Of a stretch of DNA of 64,000 nucleotides, positions 1-7,823 are shown piece by piece (position 1 is the first letter of the stretch; every line of letters starts with the position of its first letter). The translations under genes and the position numbers were made by a program. The notes under the pieces were generated by a model, which worked only from the letters and a program-made list of their open reading frames with translations, ran no database searches and was not told the DNA's origin. This stretch comes from Polycyclovorans sp002706265. Its GTDB lineage: Bacteria; Pseudomonadota; Gammaproteobacteria; Nevskiales; Nevskiaceae. The stretch is taken from the NCBI GenBank assembly GCA_963973915.1, contig CAXBBM010000003.1:208468-272467 (forward strand). The letters run 5' to 3'.

Positions 1-1
1 C

Positions 2-229
2 GGCCTGACGCTGTACGGCGCCTCCAGCGGCTTCGACAACATCGCCAACACCACGCCGCTGCCCGGCTACGCGACGCTGAATCTGCGGTTTGGCTGGCAG
101 GCGCTGCCGCAATGGTTGCTGCAACTCGAAGGTCGCAACGTGCTCGACAAGGACTACGAGACCGCGGCCACCTACGAAACCTACGGCGCCTCGGTGATGG
201 CCACCGTGCGCTTTACCCCCCAAAGCTGA
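2..229 (+). CDS. TonB-dependent receptor, C-terminal fragment (BtuB-like)
   Basis: This is the last 75 codons of an outer-membrane TonB-dependent receptor whose start lies left of the window. The final residues show the usual last strands of the barrel: a GYATLNLRF strand, then GRNVLDKDYETAATYET and a terminal strand ending RFTPQS. The ENLxDKxYxT-like turn before an aromatic-rich last strand is typical of BtuB/FepA-type receptors. The next gene begins 13 bases downstream and the cobalamin operon follows directly, so a corrinoid (vitamin B12) receptor is the most likely identity. The substrate itself is inferred from context only. Confidence 0.8.
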   Translation, partial: GLTLYGASSGFDNIANTTPLPGYATLNLRFGWQALPQWLLQLEGRNVLDKDYETAATYETYGASVMATVRFTPQS

Positions 230-242
230 CCGGAGCCCCCCC

Positions 243-839
243 ATGACCCCTCTTGAACATCCTCTTCTGAATCTCGACCCCCGCAGCCAGTGGGCCCTGC
301 TGGCCGTGCTGGTGGCACTGATGATGCTCACCCGCGGCCAGCATTTCGCCAGTCTGGACGCGCTGCCCAGCGCCTCGTGGGCGGTGTTCTTTCTGGCGGG
401 GGTGCTGGTGCGTCCGCTGTGGGCGTTTCCGGCGCTGTTCGGACTGGCCTTGGGTCTGGATGCCGCCGCCATCGGCTGGGCCGGCGTGAGTGATCACTGC
501 TTCACCCCCGCCTACGCGGCGCTGGTGCCGGCCTACGGATCGCTTTGGCTCGCCGGGCAGTGGTACGCCCGACAGCACCGCGATCACCTCGCCAGCCTGC
601 TGCCGCTGGCCCTGAGCGCGGGCAGTGGTGCGCTGGTCTGTTATCTGTTTTCGGGCGGTGGCTTCTATTTCTTTTCGGGGCGCGAGGCCGCGCCCAGCCT
701 GTCGGGCTTTGTGCCGCGCGTGGTGGAATACCTGCCGCGCTATGTCAGCAGCCTGTCGCTCTACGTGGGCGTGGCCGCGCTGGTCTACGCCCTGCAGCTG
801 CGGCTGCGCCCTGCCAACACCGAGGCCTCACACCCATGA
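243..839 (+). CDS. Six-helix membrane protein of the cobalamin locus, unknown function
   Basis: This is a 198-residue, very hydrophobic protein with about six predicted membrane spans (roughly residues 17-34, 44-58, 60-78, 88-106, 120-140 and 160-182). No catalytic motif is visible. It sits between a BtuB-like receptor and cobO, and its stop overlaps the cobO start as ATGA, so the two are translationally coupled. The size and helix count would suit a small transporter subunit, such as an ECF-type substrate-binding component, or a cobalt/corrinoid permease. I do not recognise the family with certainty. The function is inferred from position only. Confidence 0.75.
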   Translation: MTPLEHPLLNLDPRSQWALLAVLVALMMLTRGQHFASLDALPSASWAVFFLAGVLVRPLWAFPALFGLALGLDAAAIGWAGVSDHCFTPAYAALVPAYGSLWLAGQWYARQHRDHLASLLPLALSAGSGALVCYLFSGGGFYFFSGREAAPSLSGFVPRVVEYLPRYVSSLSLYVGVAALVYALQLRLRPANTEASHP

Positions 840-1489
840 GCACGCCGAGCACGCCGAGCACGCCGAGCACCCCGGGCACGCCCACCGAGGACGCCGCACG
901 CGACGCCCGTCACCGCCAGCGCATGCAGCGCAAGAAGACCGTGGTCGACGGCAAGATCGCCGCGGCCGAGACCGAGCGCGGCGTGCTGCTGGTGCTCACC
1001 GGCAACGGCAAGGGCAAAAGCTCGTCGGCCTTCGGCATGGTGGCGCGGGCCCTGGGCCACGGCATGAAGGTGGGCGTGGTGCAGTTCATCAAGGGCAAGT
1101 TTTCCACCGGCGAAGAAACCTTCTACCGGCGCTTTCCCGAAGTGCACTACCACGTGATGGGCGAGGGCTACACCTGGGAAACGCAGGACCGCGAGCGGGA
1201 CGTGCGCGCCGCCACCGCCGCCTGGGCCGTTGCCCAGCGGATGTTGGCGGATGCGTCCTGCGAACTGGTGGTGCTGGACGAACTCAACATCGCCCTCAAG
1301 CATCGCTATCTCGACCTCGCCCAGGTGGTCGCCGATCTGCAGGCCCGCCCGGCCATGCAACACGCCGTGGTCACCGGCCGTGGCGCGCCGCAGGCGCTGA
1401 TCGACGCGGCCGACACCGTGACCGAAATGAACGTGGTGAAACACGCCTTCCAGCAAGGCATTCGCGCGCAGAAAGGGGTGGAACTGTGA
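836..1489 (+). CDS. cobO: Corrinoid adenosyltransferase CobO (BtuR family)
   Basis: CobO transfers the 5'-deoxyadenosyl group of ATP to Co(I) corrinoids in the cytoplasm, making the upper ligand of coenzyme B12. The 217-residue product has the family P-loop TGNGKGKSS at about residues 55-63, then the VQFIKGKF and VLDELNIAL segments expected of BtuR/CobO/CobP enzymes. The ATG overlaps the preceding stop (ATGA), and the next gene starts inside this stop (GTGA). The first 16 residues are an unusual Ser-Thr-Pro repeat encoded by 9-base tandem units. Length otherwise matches the family (about 200 residues). Confidence 0.96.
   Translation: MSTPSTPSTPSTPGTPTEDAARDARHRQRMQRKKTVVDGKIAAAETERGVLLVLTGNGKGKSSSAFGMVARALGHGMKVGVVQFIKGKFSTGEETFYRRFPEVHYHVMGEGYTWETQDRERDVRAATAAWAVAQRMLADASCELVVLDELNIALKHRYLDLAQVVADLQARPAMQHAVVTGRGAPQALIDAADTVTEMNVVKHAFQQGIRAQKGVEL
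839..874 (+). repeat. 9-bp tandem repeat encoding an STP tract in CobO
   Basis: Three exact copies of AGCACGCCG (839-865) are followed by a fourth, diverged unit (866-874) immediately after the cobO start codon. Each unit encodes Ser-Thr-Pro, so copy-number change would keep the reading frame and only alter the length of the flexible N-terminus. Confidence 0.85.
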
Positions 1490-2781
1490 CCGCGGCGTCG
1501 CGCTGCCGCACGCTGCTGATCTCGGCGCCCGCCTCGGGCCAGGGCAAAACCACCGTGACCGCCGCGCTGGCGCGTCGCGCCGTGCAGGACGGCCTGCGGG
1601 TGCGGGTGTTCAAGACTGGCCCAGACTTCATCGACCCCATGCTGCTGGCCCGCGCCAGCGGCGCGCCGGTGTATCAGCTTGATTTGTGGATGGTGGGGGA
1701 CGCCGGATGCCGGCAATTGCTGCACGAGGCGGCGCACACCGCTGACCTGATCCTGATCGAGGGCGTGATGGGCCTGTTCGACGGCAGCCCCAGCAGTGCC
1801 GATCTGGCGCGGCGCTTCGGCGTGCCGGTGCTCGCGGTGATCGACGGATCGGCCATGGCGCAGACCTTCGGCGCCCTGGCACTGGGTCTGGCGCAGTACC
1901 AGCCCGACCTGACGTTTCACGGCGTGGTCGCCAACCGCATCGGCAGCCCGCGCCACGCCGAGATGCTGGCCAACAGCCTGCGGCCGCCGCTGCACTGGCT
2001 GGGTGCCTTGCCGCGTGATGCCGCGGTGGCGTTGCCGGAACGGCATCTGGGGCTGGTGCAGGCCGACGAGCTTGCCGACATCGACGCCCGCATCGATGCG
2101 GCCGCACACGCCCTGGGTGCGGCCGTGGATTTTTCGGCCATACCCTTCAGCCATTTCGAGGCGCCGGCGGTGGCGCGCATGGCGCCCCTGCTGGCCGGGC
2201 GTCGCATTGCCATTGCCCACGATGCGGCCCACGCGTTCTGCTACGCCGCCAACCGCGACACCCTGCGCGCGTTGGGCGCCGAGCTGGTCGATTTTTCGCC
2301 CCTGAGCGATGCCGCGCTGCCGGCCGCCGACGCGGTCTATCTGCCGGGCGGTTATCCGGAACTGCACGCCGCGCAACTGTCGGCCAACCTGCCCATGCAG
2401 GCGGCATTGAAGGCCCACCACGCCGCCCGCAAGCCGCTGCTGGCCGAGTGCGGCGGCATGATGGGCCTGTTCGAAACGCTGATCACCCAAGACGGTGCGC
2501 GCTTTTCGATGGCGGGTCTGCTGCCCGGCCACACCGCCATGCAGCCCCGCTTCCAGGCCCTGGGCATGCAGGCCCTCGACACGGCCGATGGAGAACTGCG
2601 CGGCCACAGCTTTCATTACTCCAGATGTGAGACCCCGTTGAAACCGTTGATGCGCGGCCGCAACCCCAATGGCGGCCCGACGGCCGAGCCGGTGTACCGG
2701 CAGGGGTCGCTGACCGCGTCGTACCTGCACGCCTACTTCGCCTCCAATCCGGTGGCGACCGCGCGTCTGTTTCTGCGATGA
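1486..2781 (+). CDS. cobB: Cobyrinate a,c-diamide synthase (CobB/CbiA)
   Basis: The enzyme amidates the a and c side chains of the corrin ring using glutamine and ATP. The 431-residue product starts at GTG overlapping the cobO stop (GTGA). It shows an N-terminal dethiobiotin-synthetase-like ATPase domain with P-loop ASGQGKTT near residues 15-22, the LIEGVMGLFDG segment, and a C-terminal class I glutamine amidotransferase domain with the nucleophile motif AECGGMM and a downstream SYLHAYF segment carrying the catalytic His. Length is normal for CbiA/CobB. Whether the substrate is cobyrinate or hydrogenobyrinate cannot be told, because no ring-synthesis genes lie in the window. Confidence 0.95.
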   Translation: MTAASRCRTLLISAPASGQGKTTVTAALARRAVQDGLRVRVFKTGPDFIDPMLLARASGAPVYQLDLWMVGDAGCRQLLHEAAHTADLILIEGVMGLFDGSPSSADLARRFGVPVLAVIDGSAMAQTFGALALGLAQYQPDLTFHGVVANRIGSPRHAEMLANSLRPPLHWLGALPRDAAVALPERHLGLVQADELADIDARIDAAAHALGAAVDFSAIPFSHFEAPAVARMAPLLAGRRIAIAHDAAHAFCYAANRDTLRALGAELVDFSPLSDAALPAADAVYLPGGYPELHAAQLSANLPMQAALKAHHAARKPLLAECGGMMGLFETLITQDGARFSMAGLLPGHTAMQPRFQALGMQALDTADGELRGHSFHYSRCETPLKPLMRGRNPNGGPTAEPVYRQGSLTASYLHAYFASNPVATARLFLR

Positions 2782-2809
2782 CGGCACCACTGCACCCGCC
2801 GATGCCGCA

Positions 2810-3730
2810 ATGCCTGCGCGCCGCAGCGCCGTGACGGCGGTGCTGATGGCACTCGCGCTGGCCGCCGACTGGGTGTTCGGCGAGCCGCGGCGCGGTCATC
2901 CGCTGGTGGCGTTCGGGCGCATCACCCGGGCGGTGGAGCGTCGCCTGTACGCGCCGCGACGGGGTCACGGCGCCTTCGCGGTGGCGCTGCTGGTGCTGCC
3001 GCCCACGCTGCTGGCGGCCGCGGCCTCGGCGGCCTTGTCGCCGTTGGCGGCTGCGGCGCTCAACCTTGCGCTGCTGTATTTCGCGCTCGGCCACCGCAGT
3101 CTGCACGACCATGTCTGGCCCATCGGCGCCGCGCTGACGGCCGGCGACACCGATGCCGCGCGGCAGTTCACCGCAGGCATCGTCAGCCGCGACGCCGAGG
3201 CGATCGACCCCGCGCCGGCGGCCATCGAGTCGGTGCTCGAAAACGGCAACGACGGCGTGTTTGGCGCGCTGTTCTGGTTTGTCATCGCTGGCGGTGCCGG
3301 GGCCCTCGCCTTCCGGCTGGTGAACACGCTGGATGCCCTGTGGGGCTATCGCAACCCGCGCTTCGCACAGTTCGGCTGGGCCGCCGCGAAGCTCGACGAT
3401 TACATGAACTGGCTGCCCGCACGACTCACCGCACTCAGCTACGCGCTGCTTGGCAACACCCGCAGCGCGCTCAACTGCTGGCGACACCAGGCCCCGCTAT
3501 GGGACAGCCCCAACGCCGGCCCGGTGATGGCGGCCGGCGCCGGGGCGCTGCAGCTGCGCCTGGGGGGCGCGGCGCGCTATGACGGCCAGTGGCGGCCGCG
3601 TCCCGCGCTGGGCTGTGGCGCGGCGCCGGTTGCGGCCGACATTGCGCGCGCACTGCGGCTGGTGCGGGGCGGCGTATGGCTGTGGCTGGCCTTGGCCGGC
3701 GGCATCGCGCTGGGGCTGCGTTGTGCTTGA
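2810..3730 (+). CDS. cobD: Adenosylcobinamide-phosphate synthase, membrane protein (CobD/CbiB)
   Basis: CobD joins aminopropanol phosphate (or aminopropanol) to adenosylcobyric acid at the inner membrane. The 306-residue product carries the family signature DWVFGEPRRGHPLVAFGR-like block near residues 20-37, several hydrophobic helices, and the DDxxNWLPARLTAL segment around residues 195-208. The ATG at 2810 is used; a GTG at 2831 is an alternative. It is the only gene of the operon with a visible gap (28 bases) before it. Its end overlaps the GTG start of cobC by eight bases. Confidence 0.93.
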   Translation: MPARRSAVTAVLMALALAADWVFGEPRRGHPLVAFGRITRAVERRLYAPRRGHGAFAVALLVLPPTLLAAAASAALSPLAAAALNLALLYFALGHRSLHDHVWPIGAALTAGDTDAARQFTAGIVSRDAEAIDPAPAAIESVLENGNDGVFGALFWFVIAGGAGALAFRLVNTLDALWGYRNPRFAQFGWAAAKLDDYMNWLPARLTALSYALLGNTRSALNCWRHQAPLWDSPNAGPVMAAGAGALQLRLGGAARYDGQWRPRPALGCGAAPVAADIARALRLVRGGVWLWLALAGGIALGLRCA

Positions 3731-4721
3731 GCACGGCGGACAACTGAGAGATGTGGCGCGCCGCACCGGCACGCCCTGGGCCGACTGGCTGGACCTGTCC
3801 ACCGGCATCAGCCCCTGGTCTTGGGCGGCCGAAACCGGCTTTGCCCCCACCGCCGAAAGCTGGCGGCGGCTGCCGGACGACGACGATGGCCTGCGGCGGG
3901 CCGCGGCCGACTATTACGGGGGCGAGGTGCTGCCCACCGCCGGTTCGCAGGCCGCCATCCAGGCGCTGCCACGGTTGCGGCCGGCCGCCACGGTGGGCAT
4001 CTGCGCGCCCACCTACGCCGAGCACGCCGAACAATGGCGCCGGGCCGGGCACGCGGTGGTGGCCGTTGCGGCAGACCGTATCGCGCAACAGCTCGATCAC
4101 CTTGACGTGCTGCTGCTGTGCAACCCCAACAATCCCGACGGCCGGACCTGGACGCCGGCAACGCTGCTCGACTGGCACGCCCGCCTCGCCGCGCGCGGTG
4201 GCTGGCTGGTGGTGGACGAGGCCTACATCGACGCCCGGCCCGAGCGCAGCATCGCCGCCCGCAGCGACCGGACCGGCCTGATCGTGCTGCGCTCGCTGGG
4301 CAAGTTCTTCGGCCTGGCCGGCGCCCGCGTCGGGTTCGTGGGTTGTGCGCCGGGGTTGCGCGCGGCGCTGCGCGAGGCGCTGGGCCCCTGGCCCGTGGCC
4401 GGCCCGGCGCGCGAAATGGCCATGGCCGCGCTGCGCGATCACCCATGGCAGCAGCGCCAGCGCCAGCGCCTGCACGCGGCCAGCGCCGCCCTGGCAGCTG
4501 ACCTTGTGGCGGCCGGCCTGACCCCCGCCGGCGGCTGCAGCCTGTTTCATCGGGTCGTGACGCCCGACGCCGCCGGCCTGCACGCGGCGCTGGCGCGACA
4601 GGGCATCTGGGTGCGGCGCTTCGCGTCGCCCGCCAGCCTGCGCTTCGGCCTGCCGGGCGACGCGCCTGCCGCGCTGCGTCTGCGCCGCGCATTGCAGACC
4701 CTGGCGCGAGGCGCAGCATGA
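3723..4721 (+). CDS. cobC: L-threonine-O-3-phosphate decarboxylase, PLP-dependent (CobC)
   Basis: This enzyme decarboxylates threonine phosphate to aminopropanol phosphate, the linker used by CobD. The 332-residue product is a class I/II aminotransferase-fold protein resembling HisC. CNPNNPDG at about 133-140 and VVDEAYID at about 163-170 contact PLP, and the Schiff-base lysine is K194 in SLGKFFGLAGARVG. The frame is open far upstream, but homology begins at VLEHGGQL, so the GTG at 3723 overlapping the cobD stop is chosen. Salmonella calls this enzyme CobD, so names differ between organisms. Confidence 0.93.
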   Translation: MLEHGGQLRDVARRTGTPWADWLDLSTGISPWSWAAETGFAPTAESWRRLPDDDDGLRRAAADYYGGEVLPTAGSQAAIQALPRLRPAATVGICAPTYAEHAEQWRRAGHAVVAVAADRIAQQLDHLDVLLLCNPNNPDGRTWTPATLLDWHARLAARGGWLVVDEAYIDARPERSIAARSDRTGLIVLRSLGKFFGLAGARVGFVGCAPGLRAALREALGPWPVAGPAREMAMAALRDHPWQQRQRQRLHAASAALAADLVAAGLTPAGGCSLFHRVVTPDAAGLHAALARQGIWVRRFASPASLRFGLPGDAPAALRLRRALQTLARGAA

Positions 4722-6187
4722 GCGGCCGCAGCCTCATGGTGCAGGGCACCACCTCGGATGCCGGCAAGACCACGCTGGTGGCCGGTCTGTGCCGGGTGTT
4801 GAAGCGGCGCGGCGTGCGGTTGGCGCCGTTCAAGCCGCAGAACATGGCGCTGAACTCGGCGGTGACCGCCGACGGCGGAGAGATCGGCCGCGCCCAGGCC
4901 CTGCAGGCCCAGGCGGCGGGCATCGCGCCCATCACCGACCTGAATCCGGTGCTGCTCAAACCCAGCTCCGACGTCGGAGCGCAGGTGATCATTCACGGCA
5001 AGGCCATAACCCAAATGGATGCGCGGGCCTACCACGACTACAAACAAGTGGCGATGGCCGCGGTGCTGGCCTCGCACGCACGTTTGTCGGCCGCCTTCGA
5101 GGCGGTGATTGTCGAAGGCGCCGGGTCGCCGGCCGAGATCAATCTTCGTGACCGCGACATTGCCAACATGGGCTTCGCCGAGGCGGTGGACTGCCCGGTG
5201 ATTCTTGTGGCCGACATCGATCGCGGCGGTGTGTTCGCCCACCTGGTCGGCACCCTGGAACTGCTCAGCGCCAGCGAGCAGGCACGCATCAAGGGCTTCG
5301 TCATCAACCGTTTTCGCGGCGACATCGCGCTGCTGGAACCCGGCCTGCGCTGGCTGGAAGCACGCACCGGCAAGCCGGTTCTGGGCGTCTTGCCGTATCT
5401 GCATGGCCTGCACCTGGATGCCGAAGACGCCATTGCACGCGACCTGCCGGCCGCTCGCGGCGGCGTGCGGGTAGTGGTGCCGGTGCTGCCGCGCATCAGC
5501 AATCACACCGACTTCGACGCGCTGCGTCGCCATCCGCAGGTCGATTTTCGGTTTGTGGGGCCCAACGAGGTGCCACCGGCCGCCGACCTGGTAGTGCTGC
5601 CCGGCTCCAAGGCGGTGTGCGCCGACCTGGCCCACCTGCGCGCCCAGGGCTGGGAGACGTATCTGCAAACCCACCTGCGCTATGGCGGCAAGCTGGTCGG
5701 CATCTGCGGTGGCCTGCAGATGCTGGGCCGCCATGTCGCGGACCCGCTGGGCATCGAAGGTCCGGCGGGCACCCGTGATGGCTTCGGCTGGCTGGACCTG
5801 ACCACCACGCTGCAGGCCGAAAAACGCCTGCGCAACGTGCGCGGCCGGCTGGCGCTGGGCCAGGGGGCCGACGTCCACGGCTATGAAATTCACTGCGGCA
5901 TCAGCCACGGCCCCGCGATGGCCCGGCCGGCAGTGATGCTCGAAGACGGCGACCGCGACGGCGCACAGTCGGCCGACGGCCAGATTCTGGGCAGCTATCT
6001 GCACGGTCTGTTCGATGCGCCGCCCGCGCTGGAGGCGCTGCTGCGCTGGGCGGGCCTGCGTGGCCCCGTCGAGACCGTGGACCTTGCCGCCTTGCGTGAG
6101 GCGTCGCTGGACCGGCTGGCCGACTGCATCGAAGCCCACCTCGATCTTCCCACCCTGTTGCGCTCGCTTGACGGTACGTGCTCATGA
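4718..6187 (+). CDS. cobQ: Cobyric acid synthase (CobQ)
   Basis: CobQ amidates the b, d, e and g side chains of adenosylcobyrinic acid a,c-diamide, using ATP and glutamine. The 489-residue product has the expected two-part layout: an N-terminal ATPase domain with VQGTTSDAGKTTLVAG near residues 8-23 and KPQNMALNS shortly after, and a C-terminal amidotransferase domain with the nucleophile in GICGGLQMLG and GSYLHGLF near the end. The ATG overlaps the cobC stop (ATGA) and the stop overlaps the cobU start. Length is normal for the family. Confidence 0.97.
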   Translation: MSGRSLMVQGTTSDAGKTTLVAGLCRVLKRRGVRLAPFKPQNMALNSAVTADGGEIGRAQALQAQAAGIAPITDLNPVLLKPSSDVGAQVIIHGKAITQMDARAYHDYKQVAMAAVLASHARLSAAFEAVIVEGAGSPAEINLRDRDIANMGFAEAVDCPVILVADIDRGGVFAHLVGTLELLSASEQARIKGFVINRFRGDIALLEPGLRWLEARTGKPVLGVLPYLHGLHLDAEDAIARDLPAARGGVRVVVPVLPRISNHTDFDALRRHPQVDFRFVGPNEVPPAADLVVLPGSKAVCADLAHLRAQGWETYLQTHLRYGGKLVGICGGLQMLGRHVADPLGIEGPAGTRDGFGWLDLTTTLQAEKRLRNVRGRLALGQGADVHGYEIHCGISHGPAMARPAVMLEDGDRDGAQSADGQILGSYLHGLFDAPPALEALLRWAGLRGPVETVDLAALREASLDRLADCIEAHLDLPTLLRSLDGTCS

Positions 6188-6720
6188 ACCCTGGAAAATC
6201 CCTGCTGGTGCTGGGCGGCGTGCGCTCCGGCAAGAGCCGCCTGGCCGAACACCGCGCGCAGGCCAGCGGACGTGAGGTGGTCTACATCGCCACCGCCACC
6301 GATGGCGGCGACGCCGAAATGCGCGCCCGTATTGCAGCCCACCGCGTCCGGCGGCCCGCGCACTGGACGACGGTCGAGGCGCCGCTGCGCCTGGTGGACA
6401 CCTTGCAGGCGCAGTGCGCGCCCCACCGCTGCGTGCTGGTCGACTGCCTGACGCTGTGGCTGACCCACCTGCTGTGCGCTGACGACGCAGCGCACATGGC
6501 GGCGCAATGCGACGCGCTGCTTGAGGCCCTGCCGCACCTGCCGGGGAATCTGATTCTGGTCAGCAACGAAACCGGCCTGGGCGTGGTGCCCCTGGGCGCG
6601 CTGAGCCGGCGCTTCGTCGATGCCGCTGGCGAACTGCACCAGCGCCTGGCGGCACAGTGCGATGAAGTGCTGCTGACCGTGGCCGGCTTGCCCCTGACCC
6701 TGAAGGCCCCCGCGCCATGA
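6184..6720 (+). CDS. cobU: Adenosylcobinamide kinase / adenosylcobinamide-phosphate guanylyltransferase (CobU)
   Basis: This bifunctional enzyme phosphorylates adenosylcobinamide and then transfers GMP to give AdoCbi-GDP. The 178-residue product shows the P-loop LVLGGVRSGKSRLAE near the start, a conserved His in the HRVRRPAHW segment, VDCLTLWLTHLL, and SNETGLGVVP. These are the classical CobU/CobP blocks. An in-frame GTG lies six bases upstream, but the ATG at 6184 forms an ATGA overlap with cobQ like the other junctions of the operon and is preferred. Length fits the family (about 180 residues). Confidence 0.95.
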   Translation: MNPGKSLLVLGGVRSGKSRLAEHRAQASGREVVYIATATDGGDAEMRARIAAHRVRRPAHWTTVEAPLRLVDTLQAQCAPHRCVLVDCLTLWLTHLLCADDAAHMAAQCDALLEALPHLPGNLILVSNETGLGVVPLGALSRRFVDAAGELHQRLAAQCDEVLLTVAGLPLTLKAPAP

Positions 6721-7778
6721 CCGACCCCCTGCACTGGCTCACGCGGCCCGCCGCCGTGCCCGACGCGGACGGGGCAGCGCGCGCCACTGCCCGCCAGGCC
6801 CAGCTCACCAAGCCGCCCGGCTCGCTGGGCGCGCTGGAGACGCTGGCGATTCGACTGGCCGCGCTGCAGGCCCGTGAACGGCCGCAGATCGACACCGTGC
6901 AGATCACCCTGTTTGCGGCTGACCACGGCATTGCCGACGAGGGGGTCTCGGCCTTCCCGCAGGCGGTGACCGCGCAGATGATCGACAACTTTGCGGCGGG
7001 TGGGGCGGCCATCAGTGTGCTGGCCCGCACGCTCGGCGCCCGCCTCGAGGTGGTAGACCTCGGCACGGTGGCGGCGTCGGCGGCCGCTCGCAACGTCCGT
7101 CGCGAGCGCATCGCCGCCAGCACCGCCAACTTCGCGCACGCCGAAGCCATGACGGCGCCGCAAGTGGAGCAGGCGCTGAACGCCGGCCGCGCGGCGGCGG
7201 CTCGGGCCAGGGCCGAAGGTGCCGATCTGTTCATCGGCGGCGAGATGGGCATCGCCAACACCACCTCGGCCACCGCCCTGGCGTGTCTGCTGCTGGGACA
7301 GTCGGCCCGACAGCTGACCGGGCGCGGCACCGGCATCAGCGACACGCAGTGGCAGCACAAGGTCGGCGTGATCGACCGCGCCCTGCGCCTGCACCGGGCG
7401 GCGGTCGATCCGCTGGAGGCGCTGCGCTGCGTCGGCGGCTTCGAGATCGCGGCGCTGGTTGGGGCCTGCATCCACGCCGCACAACAGTCGCTGCCGGTGC
7501 TGGTGGACGGGTTCATCGTCAGCGTTGCGGCGCTGCTGGCGACGCGGCAGAACCCGAGCATCGCGCCCTGGCTGATCTTTGCGCACCAGTCGGCCGAGGC
7601 CGGCCATCGGCAGGTGCTCGACGCACTTGATGCCCAACCGCTGCTGACCCTGGGGCTGCGACTGGGCGAGGCCAGCGGCGCGGCGCTGGCGGTGCCGCTG
7701 CTGCGCGCCGCCTGTGCCGTGCACGCCCAGATGGCGACCTTTGCCGAGGCCGGCGTCGCGGCCAAAAACCCCCGCTGA
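6717..7778 (+). CDS. cobT: Nicotinate-nucleotide-dimethylbenzimidazole phosphoribosyltransferase (CobT)
   Basis: CobT makes alpha-ribazole phosphate, the lower-ligand nucleotide, from nicotinate mononucleotide and a benzimidazole-type base. The 353-residue product has TKPPGSLGALE near residue 36, the AADHGIADEGVSAFPQ block, GGEMGIANTTSATAL, and the presumed catalytic glutamate E318 in RLGEASGAAL. The start overlaps the cobU stop (ATGA). It is the last recognisable B12 gene here. The usual partner cobS and an alpha-ribazole phosphatase do not follow, so they must be elsewhere in the genome if the pathway is complete. Confidence 0.96.
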   Translation: MTDPLHWLTRPAAVPDADGAARATARQAQLTKPPGSLGALETLAIRLAALQARERPQIDTVQITLFAADHGIADEGVSAFPQAVTAQMIDNFAAGGAAISVLARTLGARLEVVDLGTVAASAAARNVRRERIAASTANFAHAEAMTAPQVEQALNAGRAAAARARAEGADLFIGGEMGIANTTSATALACLLLGQSARQLTGRGTGISDTQWQHKVGVIDRALRLHRAAVDPLEALRCVGGFEIAALVGACIHAAQQSLPVLVDGFIVSVAALLATRQNPSIAPWLIFAHQSAEAGHRQVLDALDAQPLLTLGLRLGEASGAALAVPLLRAACAVHAQMATFAEAGVAAKNPR

Positions 7779-7823
7779 GCCGCGGGCTGAATCTGCCGCG
7801 CAGGGGCCTGCGTAAACTCGCGC

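Noticed and set aside
785..1456. Long minus-strand open frame opposite cobO
   Set aside because: The His- and Gly-rich composition and lack of a ribosome-binding site mark it as a shadow of cobO.
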